Assembly: GCF_014837175.1 (NCBI RefSeq)
Contig: NZ_JACYFR010000002.1
Location: forward strand, 124,001 to 188,000
Origin: Cellulomonas sp. JH27-2
GTDB taxonomy: Bacteria; Actinomycetota; Actinomycetes; Actinomycetales; Cellulomonadaceae
Length of the DNA stretch: 64,000 nt
Reading direction: 5' to 3'
Shown: one piece after another, positions 1 through 8,529 of the stretch
Numbering within the stretch: position 1 is the stretch's first letter
How the letters are laid out: each line of letters begins with the position of its first letter
Program-made: the position numbers and the translations under genes
Notes under the pieces: model-generated
What the model was told of the DNA's origin: nothing
The model's input: only the letters and a program-made list of their open reading frames with translations
Database searches by the model: none

Positions 1-19
1 CTCGGGCGTCTGACGGGGG

Positions 20-652
20 CTATCGATCGGTCGGTTGGAGCGTCGTCGCCGGTCCCAGGGCGTCGCCCTGCAGCAGGTCGAAGCCCAGGTCGAGGCAGGT
101 CTCGACGAGACGGGCGTCGCTGACCCGCTCCGCCACCAGCAGCGCGTCGTGCTGCCGGGCCATGTCGATGAGCGCGGACCCGTGCCGCACGAGCTCGCGG
201 CAGTCGATCTTGACGAAGTCGGCGTAGGGGAGCATCGCGACCTGGTGGGCCTCGGCCGCGAAGTCGTCGACCGCCAGCTGATAGCCCTGGGCCCGGAGCG
301 CGTGCAGCCCCGACAGCACGCCCGCGTCGGCCGGCACGCTCTCGACGACCTCGAGCACCAGGTCGTCGCCCGGCTCCGGCAACGGCAGGTCGTGGACGAC
401 GAAGGCACGGGTCACGTTGACGAACGCGCGCCCCTCCCGCAGGTACGGGGCGCCGTCGGCCAGTGCGCGCAGGACCGAGGCCGTCGCGCGGTCCTGCCGA
501 TCCTCGTGCCAGAGGTCGACCCCGACGGCGCTGCCGTCGTGGGCGCGGTACAGGAGCTCGTGCGCGAACAACTCACCGTCGCGGGTCCAGATCGGCTGGC
601 GCGCGACCGGTGGCGGCGCGGAGAGCCGGTGCCGGCTGGTGGAGGAGCTCAC
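20..652 (-). CDS. EAL-domain protein (YuxH-like, no HDOD domain)
   Basis: About 210 residues resembling the EAL half of EAL-HDOD proteins: the motif RQPIW near residues 18-22 is followed by a HELLYR version of the EAL signature (Glu32). The putative metal and substrate residues are largely kept: Asn in FVNVTRAF, Glu in LEVVES, the Asp pair in VDDF, Lys in VKID, Glu in AERV and Gln in LLQG. A cyclic-di-GMP phosphodiesterase or binding role is therefore possible. There is no C-terminal HDOD domain. The GTG at 652 is chosen because the family alignment begins just after it; no clear Shine-Dalgarno site is seen. It lies 44 bases after a paralogue on the same strand, so the pair probably forms an operon. 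Confidence 0.75.
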   Translation of the reverse strand: MSSSTSRHRLSAPPPVARQPIWTRDGELFAHELLYRAHDGSAVGVDLWHEDRQDRATASVLRALADGAPYLREGRAFVNVTRAFVVHDLPLPEPGDDLVLEVVESVPADAGVLSGLHALRAQGYQLAVDDFAAEAHQVAMLPYADFVKIDCRELVRHGSALIDMARQHDALLVAERVSDARLVETCLDLGFDLLQGDALGPATTLQPTDR

Positions 653-696
653 GATGACTGAGAGCGTCGCCCGGCGTGGGCATGACGCCACTTCCC

Positions 697-1425
697 TCAA
701 CCAGTCACCGGGCGGGAGCTCGCGCGATCCAGGACGCTCGCCGGCTCCAGCAGGTTGCCCTGGAAGAGACGGAACCCGAGCTCGCGCGCGTGCGCGTTGA
801 GATCGGCCGACTCGACGTACTCGGCGACCAGCGTCGCCCCGTAGGAACGGGCCATCGTGACGACCGGGTGCCCCTCGACGTCGAGGTCGCGCACGTCGAT
901 CTTCACGAAGTTGGCGTGCGGCAGCAGCATGCGCTGGTGGGCGGTGCTGACGAAGGAGGGGACGGCGATCCGGAACCCGGCGTCGCGCAGACGACGTACT
1001 CCGGTGACGATCTCCCGGTCGACGTCCACCCAGTGCGGCACCTCGATGACCAGCCGGTCCGGGCGTGCCGGGACCGAGAGGTCGCCGACCAGGTACGGGC
1101 GCGTGCACCGGACGAAGAGGGGCCGTCCCTGGGCGACGAGATCCAGGTCGGTGCGCCCGAAGGTTGCCGCCAGGACGTGCGCGGTGGCCTCGTCGTGCTG
1201 CTTGAGGCTCCAGGAGGACGGGGCCGGCGCCATCTCGTCGCCCGTGCGGTAGGAGAACTGGTACGCCGTCGTCTCGCCCGCCGCGTTGAAGATGCCCTGA
1301 CGCGCCACGAGCACCGCGTCCGTCGTGGAACGGCGCTCCCACTCACGACGCAGCGCGTCGGGGATGGCGTCCTCGACGGCCGCGGCCAGGCGTCGCAGGC
1401 GCCCGTCGGCATCGTCCGGGTTCAT
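697..1425 (-). CDS. Degenerate EAL-like protein
   Basis: A 242-residue paralogue of the downstream EAL protein, with an extra N-terminal helix of about 35 residues. The same fold landmarks are recognisable (ARQGIFNAAGE, VKIDVRDL, FRLFQGN). However, the EAL glutamate is replaced (AYQFSYR), the Asn of the FxN motif is Arg (FVRCTR) and the Asp pair is lost (VPSFVS). It should be unable to hydrolyse cyclic-di-GMP. It may bind a ligand or partner its neighbour. It starts with ATG at 1425 and is the first gene of the pair. Confidence 0.72.
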   Translation of the reverse strand: MNPDDADGRLRRLAAAVEDAIPDALRREWERRSTTDAVLVARQGIFNAAGETTAYQFSYRTGDEMAPAPSSWSLKQHDEATAHVLAATFGRTDLDLVAQGRPLFVRCTRPYLVGDLSVPARPDRLVIEVPHWVDVDREIVTGVRRLRDAGFRIAVPSFVSTAHQRMLLPHANFVKIDVRDLDVEGHPVVTMARSYGATLVAEYVESADLNAHARELGFRLFQGNLLEPASVLDRASSRPVTG

Positions 1426-1560
1426 ACGTTCAATGACACCACACGTCGGGCCCGGTCAGCCACGGGGTGCGGAGGATTTCTCCGCAACCGCTTCGACCTC
1501 CCAGGGAATCGCTCTCCGCGCGGGCGGAAACTTCACCCGTGGGCGCGGGGCCGAGAACGG

Positions 1561-1596
1561 CGAAGGCGCCGCTCCCGACGGGGAGCGGCGCCTTCG
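1561..1596 (-). terminator. rpsT terminator hairpin
   Basis: A perfect 16-bp inverted repeat (1561-1576 with 1581-1596) around a GACG tetraloop lies 22 bases after the rpsT stop. There is no clear U-tract, which is common in high-GC actinobacteria. The rest of 1426-1560, between this and the EAL pair, shows no gene. Confidence 0.85.
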
Positions 1597-1618
1597 AGAT
1601 CCGCGAAGCGGTGCCGAC

Positions 1619-1879
1619 TCAGAGAGCGGCGACCGACTTGGCGAGCGCCGACTTCTTGTTGGCGGCCTGGTTCGAGTGGATGACACCCTTCGAGACAGCC
1701 TTGTCGAGCTTCTTCGAGGCGACGACCAGCGCGGACTGCGCGGCGTCCTTGTCGCCACCGGCGACGGCCTCACGGACGCGACGGACGTGCGTCTTCAGCT
1801 CCGACTTGACGGCCTTGTTACGCAGGCGCGCCTTCTCGTTCGTGGTGATGCGCTTGATCTGGGACTTGATGTTTGCCAC
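1619..1879 (-). CDS. rpsT: 30S ribosomal protein S20
   Basis: An 86-residue basic protein starting [10 protein letters not shown] and ending in [12 protein letters not shown], the usual length and termini of bS20, which binds 16S rRNA in the small subunit. The start is GTG at 1879, with a GAGAG Shine-Dalgarno-like stretch about 6 bases upstream. It is a single gene with its own strong terminator downstream. The 146-base upstream region (1880-2025) holds no gene and probably contains its promoter; TTGACC around 2010-2020 on the minus strand could be a -35 box. Confidence 0.97.
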   Translation of the reverse strand: MANIKSQIKRITTNEKARLRNKAVKSELKTHVRRVREAVAGGDKDAAQSALVVASKKLDKAVSKGVIHSNQAANKKSALAKSVAAL

Positions 1880-2025
1880 GTGTGGACTCTCTTGTGCGTT
1901 CGCCGAGACGGCGATCTGACAGGTCGTAGAGGGCGCGCGCAGATCCGGGACTGGGGCGTGGGGACACCCTCGGAGAGGATCTGGGCGAGTGCCCGCCGAC
2001 CTGGGCGGACACGCAAGGGTCAAGC

Positions 2026-2589
2026 TTACCAGGTGTGACGGGTGGGAGAAATCGCCTTGAGTGCCTGGGCGACGGTGTCGAACAGGGCCCGGTCGACGAC
2101 GCAGCCTTCGCGACGGATGGCGTGCGGGTCGATCTGCAGGACGCGGTCCAGGCGCACCTCGGACGGTCGTCGGCGCGGGTCCCACGGCCCGGTGCCGATG
2201 TCGAGCCAGTCGCCGTGCCGCGTGTGCACGTCGCCGCCCTGCACGTGGTCCTTGCTGGTGAGCATGAGCGCGAGCACGGCGTCGCCCGCGCGGCCGATGA
2301 CGAGCACGGGCCGGTCCTTGCCCCGGGAGGGGTCCTCCTCGAACGGGACCCAGGTCCACACGATCTCGCCGGGGTCCGCGACGGGTGCCCCGCGCCCGTC
2401 CGGGTGGGGCGCGTACTCCATCACGGGCACGCCGCGGTAGTCGGGCAGCCCGCGGCGGGCCGGTGGCGCGGGAACGGGTCGCGACGGCGCCGTCGGCGTC
2501 GGGCCCGGCGCGCGACGCCCGAGCCCGATCGCGGCCGCCATCCTGCGCAGCGTGCCGCGCAGTCCTGTGCTCGACCCTGTGCTCGACAT
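2026..2589 (-). CDS. PemK/MazF-family protein
   Basis: A 187-residue protein. After a basic, Pro-rich N-terminal region of about 55 residues it carries the PemK/MazF core, including the [14 protein letters not shown] strand and the [10 protein letters not shown] loop typical of this SH3-like toxin family. MazF members are mRNA interferases. No antitoxin gene is adjacent, so this may be one of the stand-alone actinobacterial homologues with another role. The ATG at 2589 lies 7 bases after a TACCGT -10 box (2597-2602, minus strand), so the transcript is probably leaderless. It is divergent from the ATP-grasp operon. Confidence 0.75.
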   Translation of the reverse strand: MSSTGSSTGLRGTLRRMAAAIGLGRRAPGPTPTAPSRPVPAPPARRGLPDYRGVPVMEYAPHPDGRGAPVADPGEIVWTWVPFEEDPSRGKDRPVLVIGRAGDAVLALMLTSKDHVQGGDVHTRHGDWLDIGTGPWDPRRRPSEVRLDRVLQIDPHAIRREGCVVDRALFDTVAQALKAISPTRHTW

Positions 2590-2695
2590 GGCGCCGACGG
2601 TACCGGTCGGGACGTCGCGCGCGACGAGGTCGTCCGTGTTTCTTCGTCCGCACTCTCGTCACGCGCCGGCAACACGACGGGCTTAGGGTCCGAGC

Positions 2696-4267
2696 ATGGC
2701 TGACCTGTTCGACGAGTACCCACCGGGCCAGGCGTGGGACGAGATGCTCGATCCGCGGACCGGGCCGCGCAGCGCGTACCGGCAGGTGCACGCGGCGCTC
2801 GCCGAGATGACGGCCGGAGAGGTGCAGGCTCGTGCCGACGCGCTGGCGCGGACCTATCTGACCCAGGGCGTCACCTTCGACTTCGCGGGCGAGGAGCGGC
2901 CCTTCCCGCTGGACGTCGTGCCGCGTGTCATCGCGAGCGACGAGTGGGACCAGGTGGCCCCCGGCGTCGCGCAGCGCGTCAAGGCTCTCGAGGCGTTCCT
3001 CGCCGACGTGTACGGACAGCAGCGGGCCGTCGCGGACGGCGTCATCCCGCGCTCGGTCATCGTCTCCTCGACGCACTTCCATCGCGCGGCCCGCGGCATC
3101 CAGCCGCCCAACGGCGTGCGGGTCCATGTCTCGGGCATCGACCTGGTCCGTGACGCGCTGGACGGCTGGCGCGTGCTCGAGGACAACGTCCGTGTCCCCA
3201 GCGGCGTCTCCTACGTGCTGTCCAACCGCCGGGCGATGGCGCAGACGTTCCCCGAGCTGTTCGCGGCGCTGCGCATCCGGCCCGTGGCGGACTACCCGCG
3301 CCGGCTGTTCGCGGCACTCGTCGCCGCGGCGCCGCAGGGCGTCGACGACCCGACGGTCGTCGTGCTGACACCAGGCGTCTTCAACTCCGCCTACTTCGAG
3401 CACTCGCTGCTCGCCCGGACGATGGGCGTCGAGCTCGTCGAGGGCCGCGACCTGTTCTGCGCGGGCGGTCGCGTGTGGATGCGCACCACGCAGGGCCGGC
3501 GTCGTGTCGACGTGATCTACCGCCGGGTCGACGACGACTTCCTGGACCCGGTCGCGTTCCGGTCCGACTCCCTGCTGGGCAGCCCCGGTCTCATGACCTG
3601 CGCTCGCAACGGCACCGTCACGATCGCCAACGCGGTGGGCAACGGCGTGGCCGACGACAAGCTCGTCTACACCTATGTGCCGGACATGATCCGCTACTAC
3701 CTGGGTGAGGAGCCGATCCTCAAGAATGTCGACACCTGGCGCCTGGAGGACCCGGGCGCGCTCGAGGAGGTGCTCGACCGGCTCGACGAGCTCGTCGTGA
3801 AGCCCGTCGACGGATCGGGTGGCAAGGGCCTCGTCGTCGGGCCGAAGGCCTCCAAGGCCGAGCTCGACGCGCTGCGCACGCGGCTGCAGGACGACCCGCG
3901 CGGGTGGATCGCCCAGCCCGTCGTGCAGCTCTCGACGATCCCGACGCTCATCGACGACCGCCTGCGGCCCCGGCACACGGACCTGCGGCCGTTCGCGGTG
4001 AACAACGGCGACGACGTCTACGTGCTGCCTGGCGGCCTGACGCGTGTGGCCCTGCCCGAGGGGCAGCTCGTCGTGAACTCCTCCCAGGGCGGCGGCTCCA
4101 AGGACACGTGGGTGCTGGGCGGCAGCCGCAGCTTCCCGGTGCAGAGGCCCACCGAGCGGCCGCAGTCGGTGCCCGTGGACAGCGCGGTCCCGATCGACGC
4201 GAACCCCAACGACATGCGTGCCCAGGTCATGCAGCAGCAGCAGCAGACGGGGGTGGCGACGTGCTGA
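2696..4267 (+). CDS. Circularly permuted ATP-grasp protein (DUF404/DUF407)
   Basis: A 523-residue protein of the circularly permuted ATP-grasp type 2 family, recognisable from [18 protein letters not shown] followed by [13 protein letters not shown], and from the glycine-rich [15 protein letters not shown] loop. ATP-grasp enzymes join carboxylates to amines through acyl-phosphates; this branch has been predicted to make or modify peptides, but its substrate is unknown. A short glutamine run (MQQQQQ) closes the C-terminus. The ATG at 2696 follows TAGGGT (2684-2689) by 6 bases, indicating a leaderless mRNA. It overlaps the alpha-E gene and is followed by a transglutaminase, the usual three-gene set. 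Confidence 0.9.
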   Translation: MADLFDEYPPGQAWDEMLDPRTGPRSAYRQVHAALAEMTAGEVQARADALARTYLTQGVTFDFAGEERPFPLDVVPRVIASDEWDQVAPGVAQRVKALEAFLADVYGQQRAVADGVIPRSVIVSSTHFHRAARGIQPPNGVRVHVSGIDLVRDALDGWRVLEDNVRVPSGVSYVLSNRRAMAQTFPELFAALRIRPVADYPRRLFAALVAAAPQGVDDPTVVVLTPGVFNSAYFEHSLLARTMGVELVEGRDLFCAGGRVWMRTTQGRRRVDVIYRRVDDDFLDPVAFRSDSLLGSPGLMTCARNGTVTIANAVGNGVADDKLVYTYVPDMIRYYLGEEPILKNVDTWRLEDPGALEEVLDRLDELVVKPVDGSGGKGLVVGPKASKAELDALRTRLQDDPRGWIAQPVVQLSTIPTLIDDRLRPRHTDLRPFAVNNGDDVYVLPGGLTRVALPEGQLVVNSSQGGGSKDTWVLGGSRSFPVQRPTERPQSVPVDSAVPIDANPNDMRAQVMQQQQQTGVATC

Positions 4268-5190
4268 GCCGGATCGCGGAGTCGCTGTTCTGGATCGGCC
4301 GCTACGTGGAGCGGGCCGACGACACGGCGCGCCTGCTCGACGTGCACGTGCAGATCCTGCTCGAGGACCCGTGGGCCGAGGAGGACCTGGCCTGCCGGTC
4401 GCTGCTGTCGGTCATGGACCGGCCGGCACCGCCGGGGGACGTGGAGATCGGCCGGGCCCAGGTGCTCGACACGCTCGCGTACGACCGGTTCTCGCCGTCG
4501 TCGATCGCGGGTTCGCTGGTCTCGGCGCGCGAGAACGCGCGGCGTGCCCGCGAGATCATCTCCACCGAGCTGTGGGAGTGCCTCAACACGACGTGGAACC
4601 AGCTCCCGTCCCACATGCGCCCGGCACGGCCGCACGACTACTTCACGTGGGTGCGGGAGCGCGCGGCGATCGTCGCCGGGATCATGGACTCGGCGACGTC
4701 CCGCGACGACACCTACACGTTCATGATGCTCGGCCGCTCCATCGAGCGCGCCGACATGACCGCCCGCCTGCTGGCCACGCGCGCTCTCGCGGGCTCTGCC
4801 GGCCCGGGCTGGACCACGCTGCTGCGCTCGTGCGGTGCGCACGAGGCATTCCTGCGCACCTACCGCGGCGGGGCGTCCGACGAGCGTGCTGCCGGCTTCC
4901 TCCTCCTGGACCGACTCTTCCCGCGGTCCATCGTCTTCGCGCTCAACCAGGCCGAGGCGTCGCTGGCTGCCCTGGAACCTGTCGTCGACCGTGCGACGGT
5001 CGACGACGCCCGCCGCCACATCGGCCACGTCCGCACGAGCCTGGAGTATCGGCCGCTCGCCGAGGTGCTCGCCGACCTGCCGCACGAGATGGAGCGCGTG
5101 CAGCGCGCCTGCTCGGCGGCGTCCGACGCGATCCGCGGCCGGTACTTCCCGTCCGTGGCCGAGACGAACTGGGTGGGCGAGGCGCTGTGA
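4261..5190 (+). CDS. Alpha-E domain protein (DUF403)
   Basis: A 309-residue, mostly helical protein starting [25 protein letters not shown], the hallmark of the alpha-E (DUF403) family. A second similar helix ([15 protein letters not shown]) suggests an internal repeat. The biochemical role is unknown; the family nearly always accompanies the ATP-grasp and transglutaminase genes found on either side here. The GTG at 4261 overlaps the end of the upstream gene by 7 bases, so the two are probably translationally coupled. Confidence 0.92.
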   Translation: MLSRIAESLFWIGRYVERADDTARLLDVHVQILLEDPWAEEDLACRSLLSVMDRPAPPGDVEIGRAQVLDTLAYDRFSPSSIAGSLVSARENARRAREIISTELWECLNTTWNQLPSHMRPARPHDYFTWVRERAAIVAGIMDSATSRDDTYTFMMLGRSIERADMTARLLATRALAGSAGPGWTTLLRSCGAHEAFLRTYRGGASDERAAGFLLLDRLFPRSIVFALNQAEASLAALEPVVDRATVDDARRHIGHVRTSLEYRPLAEVLADLPHEMERVQRACSAASDAIRGRYFPSVAETNWVGEAL

Positions 5191-5218
5191 CCCGTTCCGT
5201 ACCTGTGGAGGAGACCCG

Positions 5219-6058
5219 ATGAGCCGCCTGCGGGTGACCCACACCTCGACGTTCCGCTACTCCGGCCCGGTCCAGGCCTCCTACAACGAGGCGCGCATGA
5301 CGCCGCTGTCCCAGGCCGGCCAGACGGTCGTCGACTCGCGCCTGAGCATCGAGCCGCACACCTGGACCAACGACTACCGCGACTACTGGGGCACGGCCGT
5401 GACGGCCTTCGAGGTCCTCACCCCGCACGACTCGCTGGTCATCACCGCCGAGCACGTCGTCGAGGTCAGCGACCGCGCCCCGGTCCGCACGCCCGCGACC
5501 TGGGAGACGCTCGCGTCGCCCGACGTCCGCGACCGCCTCGCGGAGTTCCTCTCGGACACCCCCACGACGGCGGCGCCCGACGACGTCGTCGCGCTGGCCG
5601 CCGCCGCGGCGCAGGGCCTCGAGCCGGAGGCCGCCGCCGAGGCCGTGTGCCTCGCCCTGCGCGACCAGGTCGAGTACATCCCCGGCGTCACGAGCGTGCA
5701 CACGCCCGCCACCGAGGCGTGGCAGGCCCGCGCCGGCGTCTGCCAGGACCTCGCCCACCTCGCGGTCGGCGCGCTGCGCTCCCTCGGCATCCCCGCCCGC
5801 TACGTCTCCGGCTACCTGCACCCGGCCCGCGACGGCGAGATCGGCGAGACCGTCAGCGGCGAGTCTCACGCCTGGGTCGAGTGGTGGGTGGGGGACTGGG
5901 TCGCGTTCGACCCGACCAACCGCGTCCCCGCCGGCTCCCACCACGTGGTGCTGGCACGCGGCCGCTGCTACGACGACGTCCCCCCGCTGCGCGGCATCTA
6001 CGCCGGCCGCGGCACCCAGGAGCTCGACGTCCGTGTGGAGATCACGCGCGAGGGGTAG
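5219..6058 (+). CDS. Transglutaminase-like cysteine protease-family protein
   Basis: A 279-residue protein with the bacterial transglutaminase-like N-terminal domain (starting MSRLRVTHTSTFRYSGPVQ) and a C-terminal transglutaminase core. The catalytic triad is intact: Cys175 in AGVCQDLAHL, His217 in SHAWVEWW, and Asp in AFDPTN. It has no signal peptide, so it acts in the cytoplasm, perhaps cleaving or linking peptides made by the ATP-grasp partner. A GGAGGAGA-like Shine-Dalgarno site lies just before the ATG. It is the last gene of the three-gene operon. Confidence 0.92.
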   Translation: MSRLRVTHTSTFRYSGPVQASYNEARMTPLSQAGQTVVDSRLSIEPHTWTNDYRDYWGTAVTAFEVLTPHDSLVITAEHVVEVSDRAPVRTPATWETLASPDVRDRLAEFLSDTPTTAAPDDVVALAAAAAQGLEPEAAAEAVCLALRDQVEYIPGVTSVHTPATEAWQARAGVCQDLAHLAVGALRSLGIPARYVSGYLHPARDGEIGETVSGESHAWVEWWVGDWVAFDPTNRVPAGSHHVVLARGRCYDDVPPLRGIYAGRGTQELDVRVEITREG

Positions 6059-6079
6059 GGCGACGCCGTTCGCATGGCT

Positions 6080-6769
6080 TCACGCCTCGGACGCAGCCCG
6101 TGCCGCCTCCACGACGTCGAGCAGCGTCTGGGTGCCGAATACTCGAACCGTCTCCCCGAGCAGCTCGGGGTGACGTGCGCGCGCGGCTGCGGCGACCCCA
6201 CCCATCCGTTCGGCCCGGTGGGCCCGAGGGACGTCAGGACCGTGCAGGTTGATGGCTCGCTCGACGTGCAGCCGCAGGCGGCGGGTCGTGTCCACGAGGA
6301 CCGCGTTCCCGCACCGCTCGAGGAAGAGGTCGGACACGCTCAGGACGAAGCGGTGGTCCTGTGGCGTCGGGCCGCGGAGCGCCTGCTCGCTGAGCTCTCG
6401 TTCGGCGGCCGCAAGCCACGTGAGGTCGCCCTCATCGAGCGACGGGGCCGCCAAGCGTGCGGCTGCCCCGCTGAGCTCGCAGTACACGACCGCGGTCTCC
6501 TCGAGCCGCTCGAGGTCCAAGGGAGCCGCTCGGTAGCCCCGGTTGGTCTCGATCTGGACCAGTCCCACCTCTCCGAGCCGGCGCAGGCCCTCGCGCACCG
6601 GGGTGCGCGAGACGCCCAGCCGCTCGGCGACATCGGCCTCGCGCAGGAGCTCACCCGGCCGGACTTGGCCCAGCACGATGTCGTCGGCGAGCAGCTCGTA
6701 GACGCGGTCGCCCAGTCCCACGCTCGCGCCGCGCATCATCCCCGGCGTCGCGACGATCGGCGGTGCCAT
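6080..6769 (-). CDS. GntR-family regulator (FadR/FCD type)
   Basis: A 229-residue regulator. Residues about 15-80 form the winged helix (VYELLADDIVLGQVRPGELL, then ADVAERLGVSRTPVREGLRRL), and the rest is a helical FCD ligand-binding domain. The ATG at 6769 has a good AAGGAG Shine-Dalgarno site; a TAGGCT -10 box lies at 6797-6802 on the minus strand. It sits directly downstream of the glycosyltransferase gene. GTATAC-centred palindromes in that locus match the type of operator used by FCD regulators, so it is the best candidate to control the locus. The ligand is unknown. Confidence 0.88.
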   Translation of the reverse strand: MAPPIVATPGMMRGASVGLGDRVYELLADDIVLGQVRPGELLREADVAERLGVSRTPVREGLRRLGEVGLVQIETNRGYRAAPLDLERLEETAVVYCELSGAAARLAAPSLDEGDLTWLAAAERELSEQALRGPTPQDHRFVLSVSDLFLERCGNAVLVDTTRRLRLHVERAINLHGPDVPRAHRAERMGGVAAAARARHPELLGETVRVFGTQTLLDVVEAARAASEA

Positions 6770-6830
6770 GCCAGCTCCTTGTCGTGGGGTGCATCCAGCC
6801 TAGGGTCACGGCGGGCGCCCATCCGGGACC

Positions 6831-8174
6831 TCAGGACGTCACCTCGACGGCCGCCCGCGTGCCCCACGCGACGTTGCCGAACGTCGCGGTGGCGTACCAG
6901 CGCAGCGCCCGCAGGAACGTGAGCTGCCAGATCGCGAGAAGCGGTGCGCACGCGGCGACCGCGAGGCGGCCCCCGAGGCTCTGGTCGCTGCGCCGGAGCG
7001 TGAGGTAGGGCAGGCTGACGACCAGCTGGACCGCGCCGACGATCAGCAGGCACATGAGCAGGGCGGCGGGGTGGAACATCGCACCGGACGCGGCCAGGAC
7101 GAGCACCGCCGAGGTGGCGACCGCGTACTGCAGCCACTTGAGCAGGTGGTACCAGAAGGCGAACCGTGCCGGTGACAGCTCACGGAAGCGCGTCCCCGAG
7201 CGCATGATCGAGCCGCGCATCCATCTCAGCTGCTGGCGGCGGTGTCCGTCGAACGTCGTGGGCATGTGCGTGAAGGCGAAGGCGCTCGACTGGTGGACGG
7301 TGCGGCCCTTCTGCTGGGCGTAGAGCGTGAGAAGGCTGTCGTCCGACGAGTGCACCGGGCGGCCGAAGAGCGTCTCGCCCAGGTAGTCGTCGACGTTGTC
7401 CCAGAGCACGTCCGGGCGGTAGGTGGCGAGCGCCCCGGAGTTGACCAGGACGGCGCCGAAGCGCGACAGCGCGGCCCGGTCGACCTTCTGCATGGAGTGG
7501 AACCACAGCTCCTGCACCCGCGTCAGGAGGTTGGTGTCGTAGTTCGTCAGCAGGATCGTGCCCGCGACCGACTGGACCTGGGGATCCGCGAACGGCTGCA
7601 TGCTCTCCTCGATGGCACGGGCGTCCAGCTGCGTGTCGCTGTCGACGGTCACGTAGAAGTCGACATCGCGGCACGTCCGGGCGGCAGCTACCTGCGCGCT
7701 GCGCTTGCCACCGTTGGCCTGCCGCTCCCAGCGCACCGCCACCCCGGCAGACTCGGCGGCGACGACGAACCAGTCGTGCACGACGGCGTAGTCGCCGGTG
7801 GTGGAACCGTCGTCCACCACGCTGACGACCGCGGGCAGGTGAGTCTGGCGCAGGAGCGAGGCGAGGTTCGCCCGCAGGATGTCGTCCGCCTCGTTGTATA
7901 CCGGGACCAGTACGGCGACGCGAGCCGCGGCAAGGGCCGCGGCGTGCTGGCGTGAGGCCTGGACCGGTCGGTCGAAGGCCGCGCTCGCGAGCTGCCACAC
8001 CAGCAGCGCGATACCGCAGAGGTACACCCCGAGCACGGGGTGTCCTCCGGACGTGATGGTGAGGAGGCGGTAGGTCGCCCAGGCAACCACGGCCCCCACC
8101 CCACCCACGGCGAGCCAGGGGAAGCGACTCGTGACATGGTGGGCGCTCAACGGCGTCTCGTTCTGCTCTGACAT
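6831..8174 (-). CDS. Processive family 2 glycosyltransferase, hyaluronan-synthase-like
   Basis: A 447-residue membrane glycosyltransferase with two N-terminal transmembrane segments, a cytoplasmic GT-A domain, and several C-terminal membrane helices. Motifs match class I hyaluronan synthases (HasA): VPVYNEADD, DDGST, DSDTQLD, NSGALATYR, GRPVHSSDDSLLT and QQLRW (the QxxRW signature). It should polymerise and export a beta-linked polysaccharide from UDP-sugars. The ATG at 8174 has AAGGAG 8 bases upstream; the longer open frame upstream lacks coding features. It follows the 58-residue peptide gene by 41 bases and is divergent from a nucleotide-sugar dehydrogenase, which fits a polymer containing a uronic acid. 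Hyaluronan itself is not proven. Confidence 0.87.
   Translation of the reverse strand: MSEQNETPLSAHHVTSRFPWLAVGGVGAVVAWATYRLLTITSGGHPVLGVYLCGIALLVWQLASAAFDRPVQASRQHAAALAAARVAVLVPVYNEADDILRANLASLLRQTHLPAVVSVVDDGSTTGDYAVVHDWFVVAAESAGVAVRWERQANGGKRSAQVAAARTCRDVDFYVTVDSDTQLDARAIEESMQPFADPQVQSVAGTILLTNYDTNLLTRVQELWFHSMQKVDRAALSRFGAVLVNSGALATYRPDVLWDNVDDYLGETLFGRPVHSSDDSLLTLYAQQKGRTVHQSSAFAFTHMPTTFDGHRRQQLRWMRGSIMRSGTRFRELSPARFAFWYHLLKWLQYAVATSAVLVLAASGAMFHPAALLMCLLIVGAVQLVVSLPYLTLRRSDQSLGGRLAVAACAPLLAIWQLTFLRALRWYATATFGNVAWGTRAAVEVTS
7892..7902 (+). promoter_or_regulatory. Possible internal operator (TTGTATACCGG)
   Basis: An 11-base match, in reverse orientation, to the operator-like site at 8480-8490. 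It lies inside the glycosyltransferase gene over the Val-Tyr codons of PVYNEADD, where a GTA codon, rare in this genome, creates the GTATAC core. It may be chance. Confidence 0.3.
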
Positions 8175-8215
8175 GACGAATGCTCCTTGCTCGACGGGGT
8201 GGGACGGATGGCCGG

Positions 8216-8392
8216 TCAGTCGCTGACGGCTCCCCTCTGGCGCCGCCGCACGCGGAGCAGAAGCACTCCGACGAGGACCGCCGCGCCCGCTATCGCGACA
8301 CCCCATGCCGCACCCGTCGCGCCTGTCGAGGCCAGGACCGCAGCTACCGGGCCGCTCATGAGAACGCCACCGGCGGATCCACCTTCACTCAT
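8216..8392 (-). CDS. Small membrane peptide with LASTG sortase-like motif
   Basis: A 58-codon gene that is too short for most gene callers. It has an ATG at 8392 preceded by a near-perfect AAGGAGGAG Shine-Dalgarno site with suitable spacing. The product starts MSEGGSAGGV, then has LASTG at residues 20-24, one hydrophobic helix (about residues 27-46), and a basic tail LRVRRRQRG. That order (LAxTG, helix, positive tail) is the cell-wall sorting signal of class E sortase substrates, but here almost nothing precedes it and there is no signal peptide. It is the first gene of the transcript that continues 41 bases later into the glycosyltransferase. The function is unknown; it may be a small membrane partner of the synthase. 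Confidence 0.72.
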   Translation of the reverse strand: MSEGGSAGGVLMSGPVAAVLASTGATGAAWGVAIAGAAVLVGVLLLRVRRRQRGAVSD

Positions 8393-8406
8393 TCCGATCT
8401 CCTCCT

Positions 8407-8418
8407 TCGGTATACCGA
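8407..8418 (+). promoter_or_regulatory. GTATAC palindromic operator, site 1
   Basis: TCGGTATACCGA is a perfect 12-bp palindrome, 14 bases upstream of the small peptide gene. Its position over the leftward promoter and its FadR/FCD-type symmetry suggest binding by the nearby GntR regulator. Confidence 0.55.
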
Positions 8419-8479
8419 CATGGACAACTATCCGCCCACCGTTGCGCTCGAAGTCAGGACGAAAGGCCCAATGTGCATA

Positions 8480-8490
8480 CCGGTATACAA
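8480..8490 (+). promoter_or_regulatory. GTATAC operator, site 2
   Basis: CCGGTATACAA lies 39 bases before the dehydrogenase start in the 137-bp divergent promoter region, which has no other gene. It shares the GGTATAC core with site 1. A TAGATT sequence just downstream (8493-8498) may be the rightward -10 box. Confidence 0.5.
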
Positions 8491-8529
8491 CCTAGATTCG
8501 AGTTGTAGCCACAGGAGAGGACACAGATC

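Noticed and set aside
2026..2589. A complete toxin-antitoxin pair around the PemK/MazF-like gene
   Set aside because: No small antitoxin-like frame lies next to it; neighbours are rpsT and the ATP-grasp operon.
1880..3976. Long minus-strand open frame extending rpsT upstream across the ATP-grasp gene
   Set aside because: Only the last 86 codons look like protein (S20). The upstream part is low-complexity Arg/Asp/Gly sequence opposite a clear gene.
4231..4246. CAGCAGCAGCAGCAG run as a microsatellite or phase-variable repeat
   Set aside because: It encodes a short Gln run at the C-terminus of the ATP-grasp protein and is in triplets, so slippage would not shift the frame. Too short to be notable.
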